From NCBI GenBank assembly GCA_963738665.1, contig CAVTXL010000016.1, positions 1 through 64,000 of the forward strand: DNA of 64,000 bases, given 5' to 3'. The notes beneath the pieces are model-generated. The model saw nothing but the letters and a program-made list of their open reading frames with translations. It was not told the origin of the DNA and did not search any database. The DNA is from JABDGM01 sp963738665 (GTDB taxonomy: Bacteria; Planctomycetota; Planctomycetia; Pirellulales; Lacipirellulaceae). Positions within the stretch are counted from its first letter, which is position 1. The number at the start of each line of letters is the position of its first letter. Both the position numbers and the translations under genes were made by a program. Positions 45,388 through 53,777 of the stretch are shown piece by piece.

Positions 45388-45856
45388 GCAATGGCTCCGA
45401 TAGTATCACCGGCGCACCCCCGTCAGTTGGCACGCTGACTATCGAAACCTGTTGATTTGAGTCTTCCCCCAAGTAAAGGACATGCCCGCTGTCGGGGCTT
45501 ATCACCCAATTAGAATTGAGGATGGTTGTATCTGGGATTGACTGGAGCACAACTGGAGTCCCGCCGTCAATCGGACTGCTGCTCAGCCCATGAGTGCCAT
45601 TTTCATAGATGACGCGGCTGCGGTCGGGGCTAAAAGTCGAAATACCCACAGTGGTTCCTGCGAGCGTAACAGCCGCGCCGCCGGTGCTGGGTATGCTGTA
45701 CAGCGGATGGGACGAGACGTCACGGTCGACGACGATGACGCGGCTACTATCGGCGGTGAATCCAACGAACTGAGCAATGTCCTGTATAAGCGTAGCTGTC
45801 GGGCCGCTTGCGCGTAGACACGCTAAATGTGCCGTCGGCCCCCCGAAAGACGACAC
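45212..45856 (-). CDS. TolB-like propeller protein, middle part
   Basis: Authentic between about 45815 (RASGPTATLIQDIAQFVGFT) and 45270 (YIVPTAGGA). Blades of the DPP4/TolB kind: FTADSSRVIVVDRDVSSHPL, FSPDRSRVIYENGTHGLSSS, ISPDSGHVLYLGEDSNQQVS, FSPDGSQVLYIEFS. It joins the next part at the C6 run 45269-45274 (GCGCCCCCCGCGG), a classic homopolymer slip, and the previous part near 45815. Confidence 0.7.
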   Translation of the reverse strand: MSSFGGPTAHLACLRASGPTATLIQDIAQFVGFTADSSRVIVVDRDVSSHPLYSIPSTGGAAVTLAGTTVGISTFSPDRSRVIYENGTHGLSSSPIDGGTPVVLQSIPDTTILNSNWVISPDSGHVLYLGEDSNQQVSIVSVPTDGGAPVILSEPLHGHSSVVNHVKFSPDGSQVLYIEFSPNSAPRPLYIVPTAGGAAQACRRRSGSTLGVQP

Positions 45857-47165
45857 GATTACCGTCAGGACTTACATGGAAAGCAGAATAGAACGAATCG
45901 TATCCGTCTCGCAGTCGCAGCACCGAATCGCCGTCAATCGATGCCGCATAGAGGCCCGCGACGTTGGCAGGCGATTGGACGGTGTAAAACACCTGGTCTC
46001 TATGAACCAAGAAGTTGATGGTCGGATCGAGTTTTGCCGTAGAATCGATTTGGGGCGTGAGCGATGCTGCGGCTCCTCCGTCTAAAGAGACGCTGTAGAT
46101 GAAATTGTCGACGCTCGAATTGAAGACGCCATCGGAGACGTAAGAAACTCGGCTGCCATCGGAACTGATATTTATTGGCGCTGAAACGTTCTCACCTGGC
46201 GTCACGATCTTGCGCGGCGCCGCCGCGAGCGCTCTCGTGGCGCTGACAAGTCCTAGCAGCATGACCAGCAGAGCAATTGCACTGGTTGCCAAACGACTTC
46301 GACAAGTGTCCAAACAAGTATGTGATCGGGCTCTCCGCCGTCTGCCAAAGAACGGCACCAGCGCCAGCGCCGTCAGCAGCAGCGTGCTCGGCTCGGGGAC
46401 CACAGCGCTACGAATCCCTGCCAAGAGAAAAACTTCGATGCGGTCGCCGTTGGGTATTGGCTTCGGGAAGTTGATCTCAGTTACCCTTGCCAAAGGCCCG
46501 ACGGCAAAGTCATCAAGATCAATGACAATGCCGCACAGAGTGTCGCCACTATTGCCCGCTGTCGCAGGGTTGTAGGGGAATGGATCGGAGTCCAATACGC
46601 TCAACGTGATGTTGGATCCACGACTATAGTAGTGATAGGGGACTTCTCCCAGCTTCAAGTCATATAGGGTTCCCGGATACGCAACGGTCACACCGTTGGT
46701 TTCAACCTCGAAGTTCTCGGCGCTGTAATAATTTGTCGAAAACAGGACGAGGTCCGGTCCTGGTCCATTCACCAACCCCGGCGTGAATTGAATGTGCGCA
46801 TCAATTACGTTTAATAAGCCGGTATCCAGTTGAAAATCAGTCATCAGCAGCGAACGCTTGCCAGCAGCGGGCACGCCAGCGCCTTCCGTGGCAGCAATGC
46901 CGCCGTTGAAAAGCAAGGAGGTAATTGACGGCACGATCAAATCGGCCTGAGTGAAGGTCTTCCCGCCAGCGACAAAACTTTGCAATTCGAATGTGCTGGA
47001 CATGGATAGCGACGAGACTCGCGCGGTCGCCGCGTGGAGGCTGGCTGGTATCATGCCCAATACCATGGCAACCACTAGAATGAGCAAGTGCTGAAATTTG
47101 CGGTCGAAATAAAACGTCGTGATTCTGACCTTTGAATACTTGAAGACTCTTGGGAAGGGGTACAT
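45747..47165 (-). CDS. PEP-CTERM protein fused in frame to the start of the TolB-like protein
   Basis: Two genes in one open frame. Residues 1-about 280 form a secreted protein: hydrophobic signal (LLILVVAMVLGMIPASLHAA), beta-rich body, and PEP-CTERM end VPEPSTLLLTALALVPFFG then RRRR. With no stop, the frame then runs into a second signal peptide (LATSAIALLVMLLGLVSATR, ALAA) and the first blades of the TolB-like protein (NISSDGSRVSYVSDGVFNSS, HVSPDGNRVVFRG). A TTG at 46313 is a likely start for the second protein. Loss of the first stop by mutation or an assembly error explains the fusion. The body of the first protein is unrecognised. Confidence 0.65.
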   Translation of the reverse strand: MYPFPRVFKYSKVRITTFYFDRKFQHLLILVVAMVLGMIPASLHAATARVSSLSMSSTFELQSFVAGGKTFTQADLIVPSITSLLFNGGIAATEGAGVPAAGKRSLLMTDFQLDTGLLNVIDAHIQFTPGLVNGPGPDLVLFSTNYYSAENFEVETNGVTVAYPGTLYDLKLGEVPYHYYSRGSNITLSVLDSDPFPYNPATAGNSGDTLCGIVIDLDDFAVGPLARVTEINFPKPIPNGDRIEVFLLAGIRSAVVPEPSTLLLTALALVPFFGRRRRARSHTCLDTCRSRLATSAIALLVMLLGLVSATRALAAAPRKIVTPGENVSAPINISSDGSRVSYVSDGVFNSSVDNFIYSVSLDGGAAASLTPQIDSTAKLDPTINFLVHRDQVFYTVQSPANVAGLYAASIDGDSVLRLRDGYDSFYSAFHVSPDGNRVVFRGADGTFSVSTRKRPDSYAYTGHCSVRWIHRR

Positions 47166-47764
47166 ATTTGTGCTTGTGGTGGTTGAAAGTGCTATGCGAT
47201 TGTGATGGAAGCGGTGGGTCAGTTATCAGGTTGTGAGACACTCCTGTCGGCCTCGGTGGCCAGCGTGAGGAGGTCTAGGTCTTTCGGCCTCTTCTCGGCG
47301 ATCCACGTTGAGGCCTTGCTGTGCCATTTGATCGCCTCCATTGCGGCCATGACGAACGCGGTTCATCGAGTGCAACAGCCAATCGAATGCGTTCGTAGAG
47401 GGAGTGAGTTTATTGACATGGTTGTTCTCTTTCTAACTGTTAAAGTTGGCGACGAAGTTCGTAGGCCACACCATTGAACGTAGCTACGGGTTGCTCTTTC
47501 CATCGTCACGCAGCCCTAGCTTGGCGACTTTGCTGAGATAGATACTGCACGCTAGGCAGTAAGCGGTCGGACTATTTCCGCGGATTTCAAGAATCGACAG
47601 TAGGCGGCCGCTTGCCGTGTGAGGCAACACAGGTCCTATGTGCCCCGTCTGACCCTCAGCTAACACTTCGCCCTGGCGTTTTTCCTACTGGCGGCGGCCC
47701 TTTTCGTGACGGCCGAAGAATCCGTAAGTTGGCCGCTTGCTCAGGCCGGCAGTAAGTATGTCTA
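47166..47764. other. Intergenic region, nothing recognised
   Basis: About 600 bases between the PEP-CTERM gene start and the end of kinase B. Several 60-90 codon frames exist on both strands, none with a ribosome site, signal peptide or recognisable motif. No strong terminator hairpin was found after kinase B. Confidence 0.4.
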
Positions 47765-49120
47765 CTATTTGTCGGTGCCCGAGGGCTGTGGGGTCGGTTT
47801 GACCAAAGCGGTGGCTTCGTCGTACAAGATAGCGGCGTTTTCCCAATCGAACCAATCCATTGCTTCTGTTGGTTTCCAGCCCGTCTTCGTACGGGCGTCG
47901 GCAATGAGTAAAGCAGCTTGGCGAAGTCTCGCGCGCGCCGCGTCCGGCTGCACCAGTTTATGATGACTCATGGCCAAAAGAGAAAGGATCATGGCACTCT
48001 TGCTCTTGGTTGCGTTTTGCGATGCAAGCCCCTCCTCACACCATTTGATACATTGATCCCATTGATCCTTTCGATATTCAATTAGCCCTATCGCCAAGCA
48101 GGATCGAGGTTTCCTCCAGGCAGCGGAATCCCCTGCGTATCCCGCCACGAGGTCTTTGCGCCAATGATCGAAGGCATCTGGCCATTCGCTCTGCCAGGGT
48201 AAGAGCAGGCAGACCCGTGAAATGTATTCTTGAGTTGTAGGAAATCTGGTGTCGGAATATTGGTCCAACGCCATTTGTCGAACGGACTCATACGTTTTCA
48301 AATCGCCCTGTCGAACCAAACTGGGCGCGTATCGAAGATAGTCGAATTGAATTCCGACAATATGTCGCGAAGTAGGCGAGTTGAACAAATTGGCGAAGTG
48401 GCCCGACGCCGTTTCCCATTGTCCTCGCAGCGCGGCACGATCACCGATCAAACGGCGACCTTTCAGTCCGACCTCGTCGACGAGTGCGTTTTCGACGGAA
48501 ATCGCCGCAGCGCTGTCACCCTTCTTTTGGAGCATGTCTATGAGAATCAAGTAAGCGTCGGTATTTTCAGGCTCGTTGTTAATGATTCCCTGGTAATAAC
48601 CAACGACCTCCTCAATCTGGAGGCGCATCCGCAAAGCATCGGGATCCACCAACCGCACGATTTCGACGAGCGGCTCCCAACTCGGGTCTTTTTTCTTGCG
48701 CCGGATATCGCCCAACCGGTTCAGATACACGACCAGCTGCAGGCTGACTCGCCGCCCGCGAATTCGCGCGGCCGCTTCGTCCGGCTCCAAGGAATCCACG
48801 TCGATTCCATAATCGGTGAATGCTTTTGTATATGAACGCATCATTTCATCAGATGATCCCTCGGCGAGAATATTCTTCAGCCGCTGAACCATTTCCACAT
48901 CCCGGCGAAGGTCAGCAGCCTTTTTTTGCAGCTCGCCATTATCGGAAACTACGGCAAATCGATCTTCTGCAAGCTTTATCGTAGCGAGGCGCACGGGCCA
49001 ATTAGATTTATCCACCAGTGCCGAAGCTTCATCTAAGATGTGAATCACGTTGGCTTTTGCAAGCGATTCGTGGCGCGGCTCGATCTCGCACAATCCAGCC
49101 GACACTGGCCGCAAGAACAA
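47765..49120 (-). CDS. Kinase B, C-terminal TPR-like part
   Basis: Continues kinase B after an indel near 49075 (authentic from HESLAKANVIHILDEASALV). An extracytoplasmic coiled coil (LAEDRFAVVSDNGELQKKAA, LRRDVEMVQRLKNILAEGSS) comes first. The conserved element follows (YTKAFTDYGIDVDSLEPDEA), matching kinase A's AFRDYGIDFD. TPR-like helices then run to the end (VVGYYQGIINNEPENTDAYL, MSHHKLVQPDAARARLRQAA). The stop at 47765 fits a complete protein of about 943 residues from 50596. Confidence 0.72.
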   Translation of the reverse strand: MFLRPVSAGLCEIEPRHESLAKANVIHILDEASALVDKSNWPVRLATIKLAEDRFAVVSDNGELQKKAADLRRDVEMVQRLKNILAEGSSDEMMRSYTKAFTDYGIDVDSLEPDEAAARIRGRRVSLQLVVYLNRLGDIRRKKKDPSWEPLVEIVRLVDPDALRMRLQIEEVVGYYQGIINNEPENTDAYLILIDMLQKKGDSAAAISVENALVDEVGLKGRRLIGDRAALRGQWETASGHFANLFNSPTSRHIVGIQFDYLRYAPSLVRQGDLKTYESVRQMALDQYSDTRFPTTQEYISRVCLLLPWQSEWPDAFDHWRKDLVAGYAGDSAAWRKPRSCLAIGLIEYRKDQWDQCIKWCEEGLASQNATKSKSAMILSLLAMSHHKLVQPDAARARLRQAALLIADARTKTGWKPTEAMDWFDWENAAILYDEATALVKPTPQPSGTDK

Positions 49121-49757
49121 GTACGCAGACGATGACCGTGATCGCCGCCGCCCACACGGCCGCGCGGTTTCGCCGCGACCACTTGCGAGCGGTGCCGAGC
49201 AGCCCAGGTCGCCGGGCCAAGGTTGGCCGATTTTCGACGAAGCACCGCAAATCAGCAGCTAGTTGTGCTGCCGATGAATAGCGATCATCCGGGTTCTTTT
49301 CCATCGCCTTGAGAACGATCGTCTCCAGCTCGGCCGGGATGTGGCGATCGACCTTGCGGAGCGGCCGCGGATCTTCGAAGGCGATTTGTTTGAGCAGGGC
49401 CGAGCGATCGCTTTCGCCGAAGGCTGGCTCGAGCGTTAACAGTTCGTAGAGCGTCGCGCCCAGCGAATACACGTCGGCCCGGTGGTCAATGACGACCCGC
49501 TTGGCGAGGGCTTGTTCGGGCGCCATGTAGCGCAACGTGCCGATGATGTCGCCGGTCATCGTCATGCCGGCGTCGGCCTCGATGCGAGCCAAACCGAAAT
49601 CAGTGATAAAGAGCTGCGACGCGGCATCAATCATGAGGTTGCTCGGCTTGATGTCGCGGTGCAAGACGCCCAGGTCGTGGGCGTGCTGCAAGGCTTCGGC
49701 CGCTTGGATGCCTAGCCGGGCGGCTGATTGGAAGTATTCGTGATGGTTCTTGCTGTG
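49029..49757 (-). CDS. Kinase B, catalytic C-lobe and membrane anchor
   Basis: Authentic from about 49757 (HHEYFQSAARLGIQAAEALQ). Catalytic loop HRDIKPSNLMIDAASQ, DFG in ITDFGLARIEADAG, TLRYMAPEQALAKRVVIDHR, then YSLGATLYELLTLEPAFGES and MEKNPDDRYSSAAQLAADLR, all in one frame. A single membrane helix follows (AVWAAAITVIVCVLVLAASV). It gives the intact reference against which the broken kinase A can be read. Confidence 0.85.
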   Translation of the reverse strand, partial: HSKNHHEYFQSAARLGIQAAEALQHAHDLGVLHRDIKPSNLMIDAASQLFITDFGLARIEADAGMTMTGDIIGTLRYMAPEQALAKRVVIDHRADVYSLGATLYELLTLEPAFGESDRSALLKQIAFEDPRPLRKVDRHIPAELETIVLKAMEKNPDDRYSSAAQLAADLRCFVENRPTLARRPGLLGTARKWSRRNRAAVWAAAITVIVCVLVLAASVGWIVRDRAAPRIACKSQRDSHLR

Positions 49758-50596
49758 CGGAGGGTTGAGAGGTGGGCGGCGGGGGCGGTGTCCGCGAAGC
49801 GGATGAGTGGAGTAGTGGAGTGGTGGAGCAGTGGAGTAGTCGGATCGTCGCTGCGCGATGGTTCTACTTCGCTGCCGCTCTGCTGTTCTACTGCTTTGCT
49901 GTTCTGCTGCTCTTCTTCCCTGACCCCTGATCCCTGACCCCTGACTCCATCTTTCATCGCCGCGATCACCTCGGCCAGGCTGCTGCCTTCGATCAGTTCC
50001 ATCGCGTAGAAGTGGACGCCGCGTTCGCTGCCGACCGAGTAGACGCTGACGATGTTGGGGTGCTTGAGCGTGGCGGCGGCGCGGGCTTCGTTTTTGAAGC
50101 GGGCGAGCTGCTGGCTGTCGAGCATGGCGGCGAAGGGTAGAACTTTCAGGGCGACGCTGCGGCCGAGCGAAATCTGCTCGGCTTCGTAGACCACGCCCAT
50201 GCCGCCGCGGCCGATCTCGCGGAGGATGCGGAAGTCGCCGAGGATGCCTGGGCGGGCCGCCGGCTGCTGGATGCTGGGAAGAACCCTCTCCCCTAGCCCC
50301 TCCCCGCAAGGGGGAGGGGAAAATCTCGCCGGCGAATGGGCGGCCGCGGGGGCGGCGCCGTTCTCCCCGTTTTCGCTGTTGGCCGCGGCCGCGTAGTGGC
50401 CCAGGTCGACCATGGCGGCCAGGGTGGGCAGTAGTTTTTCGAGCGGCTCGCGGAGCTCGGGACAGTCGGCCGTCAGGGCGGTCACGTCCGGCAACTCGCC
50501 CGCCTCGAGCCGCGAGACGGCCTCGGCGACCAGATCGTCTAGCGGCGTGATCGAAGGATCATTGACGTCGGTGCGGTGCGAAGCAACTTGCGGCAT
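49712..50596 (-). CDS. Ser/Thr protein kinase B, N-terminal part
   Basis: Starts at the ATG at 50596 with GAGGGG upstream. N-terminal helical region (LDDLVAEAVSRLEAGELPDV, LREPLEKLLPTLAAMVDLG). A repeat-derived insertion SPPPCGEGLGERV and SIQQPAARP follows, then the kinase N-lobe: LGDFRILREIGRGGMGVVYE and SVALKVLPFAAMLDSQQLAR. After the hinge SSLAEVIAAM comes a second, long low-complexity insertion (GVRGQGSGVREEEQQ, TTPLLHHSTTPLIR). An indel near 49757 separates it from the C-lobe piece. It follows sigma factor B. Confidence 0.85.
   Translation of the reverse strand: MPQVASHRTDVNDPSITPLDDLVAEAVSRLEAGELPDVTALTADCPELREPLEKLLPTLAAMVDLGHYAAAANSENGENGAAPAAAHSPARFSPPPCGEGLGERVLPSIQQPAARPGILGDFRILREIGRGGMGVVYEAEQISLGRSVALKVLPFAAMLDSQQLARFKNEARAAATLKHPNIVSVYSVGSERGVHFYAMELIEGSSLAEVIAAMKDGVRGQGSGVREEEQQNSKAVEQQSGSEVEPSRSDDPTTPLLHHSTTPLIRFADTAPAAHLSTLRTARTITNTSNQPPG
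49795..49955. repeat. Low-complexity repeat insertion inside the kinase B coding region
   Basis: Tandem GAGTAGTGGAGTGGTGGAGC, then TTCTACTGCTTTGCTGTTCT and CCCTGACCCCTGATCCCTGA motifs, each repeated. It encodes GVRGQGSGVRE, QNSKAVEQQSGSEVE and PLLHHSTTPLI in the loop between the kinase lobes, where kinase A carries different repeat families. Confidence 0.8.
50260..50321. repeat. Repeat insertion in the kinase B N-terminal linker
   Basis: GCTGCTGGATGCTGGGAA followed by CCCCTAGCCCCTCCCCGCAA and GGGGGAGGGGAA. The core at 50290-50321 matches 39659-39690 with one difference and is read in the same frame (SPPPCGEGLGE). Confidence 0.85.
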
Positions 50597-50665
50597 GGTT
50601 TTCCCCTCGTAGCGGCAATTTGGCCGCCGAAATCCCGACCGGGACGATCGGGCTGTTTTTTCGAG

Positions 50666-50763
50666 GAGCTTATCCCAGAACCGTCTCCGAGAGGGGGACA
50701 GTCCCATTTTTCCTCGCGGACTCGGAAAAATTGGGACAGTCCCCGACGGTTCTGGATAAGCTC
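50666..50763. repeat. GGGGGACAG nested palindrome, copy 2
   Basis: The outer arms GAGCTTATCC(C)AGAACCGTC and GACGGTTCTGGATAAGCTC enclose GGGGGACAGTCCCATTTTTC and GAAAAATTGGGACAGTCCCC. It lies between the sigma B stop and the kinase B start, so it would be in the shared leader. Related to 41081-41134. Confidence 0.85.
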
Positions 50764-51360
50764 TTACTCTCGGGTGACGATCTTATGCACGCGCTCGATC
50801 GCGCGGCGGTAGCGCGAGCGGACGGCCGCCTCGGTCAACTCCAGCACGGCGGCCGTCTCGACAAACGTCATGTTCTCCAAGTGCTTGAGCACAATGATCT
50901 CGTAGTCGCGCCGCGGCAATTCCCGCAGCGCGGCCGCTACCTGGGCCAGCAATTCGTCGTGGGCCATGCCGTCGCTGGGGCTGGCCGAGCTGGCCACCAG
51001 GCGATCGACGAGCAGCATCTTGGAATCGCCCGACAAATCGAGCCGGCCCGCCTCGCGGCGGACGCTGCGCCGCTGGGCATAAACATGGCGGCGGTGCAAA
51101 TGCACCAACTTTTCCCAGGCGATCTTGCGGAGCCAAGGATAGAACGGCACGGCGCGGTTGTCGAGGTACTCGGGCAACTTGCGATGGGCCTCGGCGAGCG
51201 CGTCCTGGACCACGTCCGACGGATCGAGCCGCGGGGCCAGCCGGGCATCGATCCGCAGGGCGACCATCGTGCGCAGCCGCACCGCGTGGCGGTTAAGGAG
51301 TGTGTTTACGGCCGACGAGTCGCCGTCGGCGGCCCGATCGAGCAGCGCGTCCGTATCCAT
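50764..51360 (-). CDS. ECF-type sigma factor upstream of kinase B
   Basis: 198 residues from the ATG at 51360 with GGAG 5 bases ahead. Region 2: LLNRHAVRLRTMVALRIDAR, LDPSDVVQDALAEAHRKLPE, FYPWLRKIAWEKLVHLHRRH. Region 4: LRELPRRDYEIIVLKHLENM, VETAAVLELTEAAVRSRYRR. It belongs to the planctomycete-type ECF groups that sit before Ser/Thr kinase genes. The gap to kinase B is 167 bases and filled by a palindromic element, unlike the overlapping module A. Confidence 0.9.
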   Translation of the reverse strand: MDTDALLDRAADGDSSAVNTLLNRHAVRLRTMVALRIDARLAPRLDPSDVVQDALAEAHRKLPEYLDNRAVPFYPWLRKIAWEKLVHLHRRHVYAQRRSVRREAGRLDLSGDSKMLLVDRLVASSASPSDGMAHDELLAQVAAALRELPRRDYEIIVLKHLENMTFVETAAVLELTEAAVRSRYRRAIERVHKIVTRE

Positions 51361-51485
51361 CGCAGCTCCAGCAACATCAGGACGAAGTGAACCGCCCCGT
51401 CCACCTGCGTAAGATACTGCAACGAAGAGTACAACCGGTCGCGGAATCCGGCGATTTTGGCAGAATAGCTCGACCTGAGGGCGGT

Positions 51486-51818
51486 TCACCCAAGAACAGG
51501 GAAGCGAAAGTGCTGGTTGCCTGCCGAGCGTCGACGGTGCACGAAGACTACGGCGGCTAGCGAAAAGGAGGTCAACAGGATGCCGCCCGGCTCTGGCACG
51601 GCCACGCCCGTCCAGGCCAGCCCGTAGACGTCGCTGTTCGCTTGGTGCATTACGTCAAAAATCTCGCCCGTCAGCCGCACTCTCAGCATGTACTCGCCGG
51701 TGGTCGGAATCGCGAAGCTGAAATGCTCGACGTTGTTGTAGACGCTTTTCGATTCGGAAATGAGGGCCAAGCGGAGAGCCGGCTGCGGCGCTCCACAGTT
51801 CCAAGTCGAGATTGTCAA
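51486..51818 (-). CDS. Subtilase-like protein, PEP-CTERM C-terminal part
   Basis: Completes the 51655-53370 gene after an indel near 51775. Authentic from ALISESKSVYNNVEHFSFAI, a pre-peptidase-like beta domain (TTGEYMLRVRLTGEIFDVMH), then a PEP-CTERM signal VPEPGGILLTSFSLAAVVFV with HRRRS. No independent start is visible. Confidence 0.75.
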   Translation of the reverse strand: MTISTWNCGAPQPALRLALISESKSVYNNVEHFSFAIPTTGEYMLRVRLTGEIFDVMHQANSDVYGLAWTGVAVPEPGGILLTSFSLAAVVFVHRRRSAGNQHFRFPVLG

Positions 51819-53370
51819 AACTGATGTCCTCAGATGAGCTCAACCCGTACGTCTGACGCTGCCGGAACCAATCGAGCGTGGCCGTAAAGGTCGAGCCGCC
51901 CAACAGCGGCCGATCGAACAGGTAGTCGTTCGTCGCGCCGTCGGCGGCCAGGCCGTAGTCCCAGCCGGCGTTTTCGACGGTGCCGATGAGGCCGCTGGCC
52001 GTTCCGGCGACGTCCGTCGTGCCGCTGAGGTACTGATCGAACGCTTTGCTGAGATTCATCCGGCCGGTGCCGACTCGGTCGTCGAGCGATTGCGTCGTCA
52101 GCACGCCGCCGTTGCCATTGGGGTGCGCGACCTGGCCGTTGTCCCAGCCGAGCGTCTTGTCGGCCGAGTTCATCAGCACGGCTTTTATGACGCGGGTGTC
52201 GCGGGCCTGGGGCGAACCGCCGAGTACATCATACGCCGCATCGTAGAGCAAGGCGGCGCCGCCCGACACGGTCGGCGTGGCGAAGCTCGTGCCGGCGACG
52301 CTTCTTAAGTACCAATCCGGCCCGCCATCGGGACCATTGGCCGGGCCGTAAACGTTGGTTCCATTCCCGCCCATCTGACCTCCGTAATAGGCCGTTGCAA
52401 TCCCCTCGCCGGGCGCCGCCAGATCGACGACGGCGTGCGCTTCGCTGACGCTGCCGTTGACGGGATCGTAGTAGTCGTTCGGGCCTCCGTTGCTGAACGA
52501 GCTGGCCACATTGAACGCTCCGCCATTGGGGGCCAGCGCCGCGACAGTCAAACCATTGAACGCGCTGCCCGGGCTGGGCACGCGATTCGGCCCCATTCCG
52601 CCGTTGGGGTTCGTGGCCGTAACCGGCGTGTTGCCGGCCGCCATTACCAAGAGCGTCCGCGGATTCTCGTATACCATCGCGTCGAGTGTGCCGGCTACTG
52701 CATCACTCGCCGTATGGCCGCTGAAATCATCGACCCATTGCCAACTCACGTTGACGACGTCGGCCGTGCGCGTGCCGCCCGTAACGGCCAGGCCGTCGAC
52801 AAATGCCGCGTGGAACGGTCCAAAGGTCGAGATCCCCGTGTTGAGGTAAAAGGCGGTCGTGAAGCGAGGATAAAGCGAGCTGCTGGGCCAGGACGTGGCG
52901 ATGCCGCCCGAAAACAGCTGCGCTCCTGGGGCCATGCCGATTTGATAGGGGCCGGGACTGGCGCCGCCGGAGCGTCCACCCAGAATCAAGCCGACCGCCG
53001 TGGCGTGCCGGTCGATTTCGCCGGCGGCGCCGAAACTGTTCGGCATCAACTGCACGTGCGACAGCGCCTCATGTTCGTTCCAGATATAGCCGGCTTCGAT
53101 ATTCGCAATGACGGTCGACGCTCCGTTGTAGCCCGCGCTGTAAAACCGATCCGCCCCGAGCAGCGGGCCGATATCGTAGGTGCCCTGGAATGGGCCTTGT
53201 TGTGCGCCGCCGCCCGCATCGGAGTAGAAGTCGACTTCCGCTAAGCCAAAGTCGTCCGCTGCAATCGCCGGCTGGATGCTTGTTGAGCCCAACGCGCCGA
53301 GAAGCAGAATAGATACCGCCAGCGCACAGCGCGAGCCGCGGCGGAAGGGGCATCGAGTTGTCGGATTCAT
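51655..53370 (-). CDS. Secreted subtilase-like (S8) protein, main part
   Basis: ATG at 53370 with GGAG upstream; signal peptide (RCALAVSILLLGALGSTSIQ, AIAA). The fold is that of subtilisin-like S8 peptidases: the Asp block appears as STVIANIEAGYIWNEH, the His block as EIDRHATAVGLILGG, the oxyanion region as LLVMAAGNTP, and the Ser block as SVAGTSFATPTVSGGAALLY. The usual catalytic aspartate position holds glutamate (NIEAG), so activity is uncertain. Frame lost near 51775, after LELWSAAAGSPLG. Expected to be exported and sorted by exosortase. Confidence 0.8.
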   Translation of the reverse strand: MNPTTRCPFRRGSRCALAVSILLLGALGSTSIQPAIAADDFGLAEVDFYSDAGGGAQQGPFQGTYDIGPLLGADRFYSAGYNGASTVIANIEAGYIWNEHEALSHVQLMPNSFGAAGEIDRHATAVGLILGGRSGGASPGPYQIGMAPGAQLFSGGIATSWPSSSLYPRFTTAFYLNTGISTFGPFHAAFVDGLAVTGGTRTADVVNVSWQWVDDFSGHTASDAVAGTLDAMVYENPRTLLVMAAGNTPVTATNPNGGMGPNRVPSPGSAFNGLTVAALAPNGGAFNVASSFSNGGPNDYYDPVNGSVSEAHAVVDLAAPGEGIATAYYGGQMGGNGTNVYGPANGPDGGPDWYLRSVAGTSFATPTVSGGAALLYDAAYDVLGGSPQARDTRVIKAVLMNSADKTLGWDNGQVAHPNGNGGVLTTQSLDDRVGTGRMNLSKAFDQYLSGTTDVAGTASGLIGTVENAGWDYGLAADGATNDYLFDRPLLGGSTFTATLDWFRQRQTYGLSSSEDISFDNLDLELWSAAAGSPLGPHFRIEKRLQQRRAFQLRDSDHRRVHAESAADGRDF

Positions 53371-53777
53371 GAGGTCGACTCCATCCTCGCGCGGCGCGAG
53401 GGCGGCAGTGCAGGTCAATCAAACGTGGGTCGTCGCAGCAATCAGTCGGCGCGGTTTGAAAGCATCACCGGCCGATAGGAAGAGCGATCACTGCCGCTGT
53501 GGGCAGACGATGAGTTCTCTCGTATCGCGGCCAAAACTTGCCTTGAAGATTCTGTTCCGAATGCGAACGGCGTCGCACGATCGACAAGCAGCCTGGTCCG
53601 TGCCGTCGTTGGCGGTCTTCGCCGAGGGCCAGTCGCCGGTAGCAGCCGGCCCGACTTCATACCAGTTCTTATTCTAATTCGGGCTGCGAGGGCCTCAAGC
53701 AAACGGCCCGCAACGGCGGGCGTAGATGAGATAAATAGGCAGAAACCCGCGGGAATTCTGCGGTCGCGCGAGCGAGA
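53371..53777. other. Intergenic region, nothing recognised
   Basis: About 400 bases between the subtilase start and the UxaC-like stop. No supported gene or clear hairpin; presumably carries the subtilase promoter. Confidence 0.4.
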
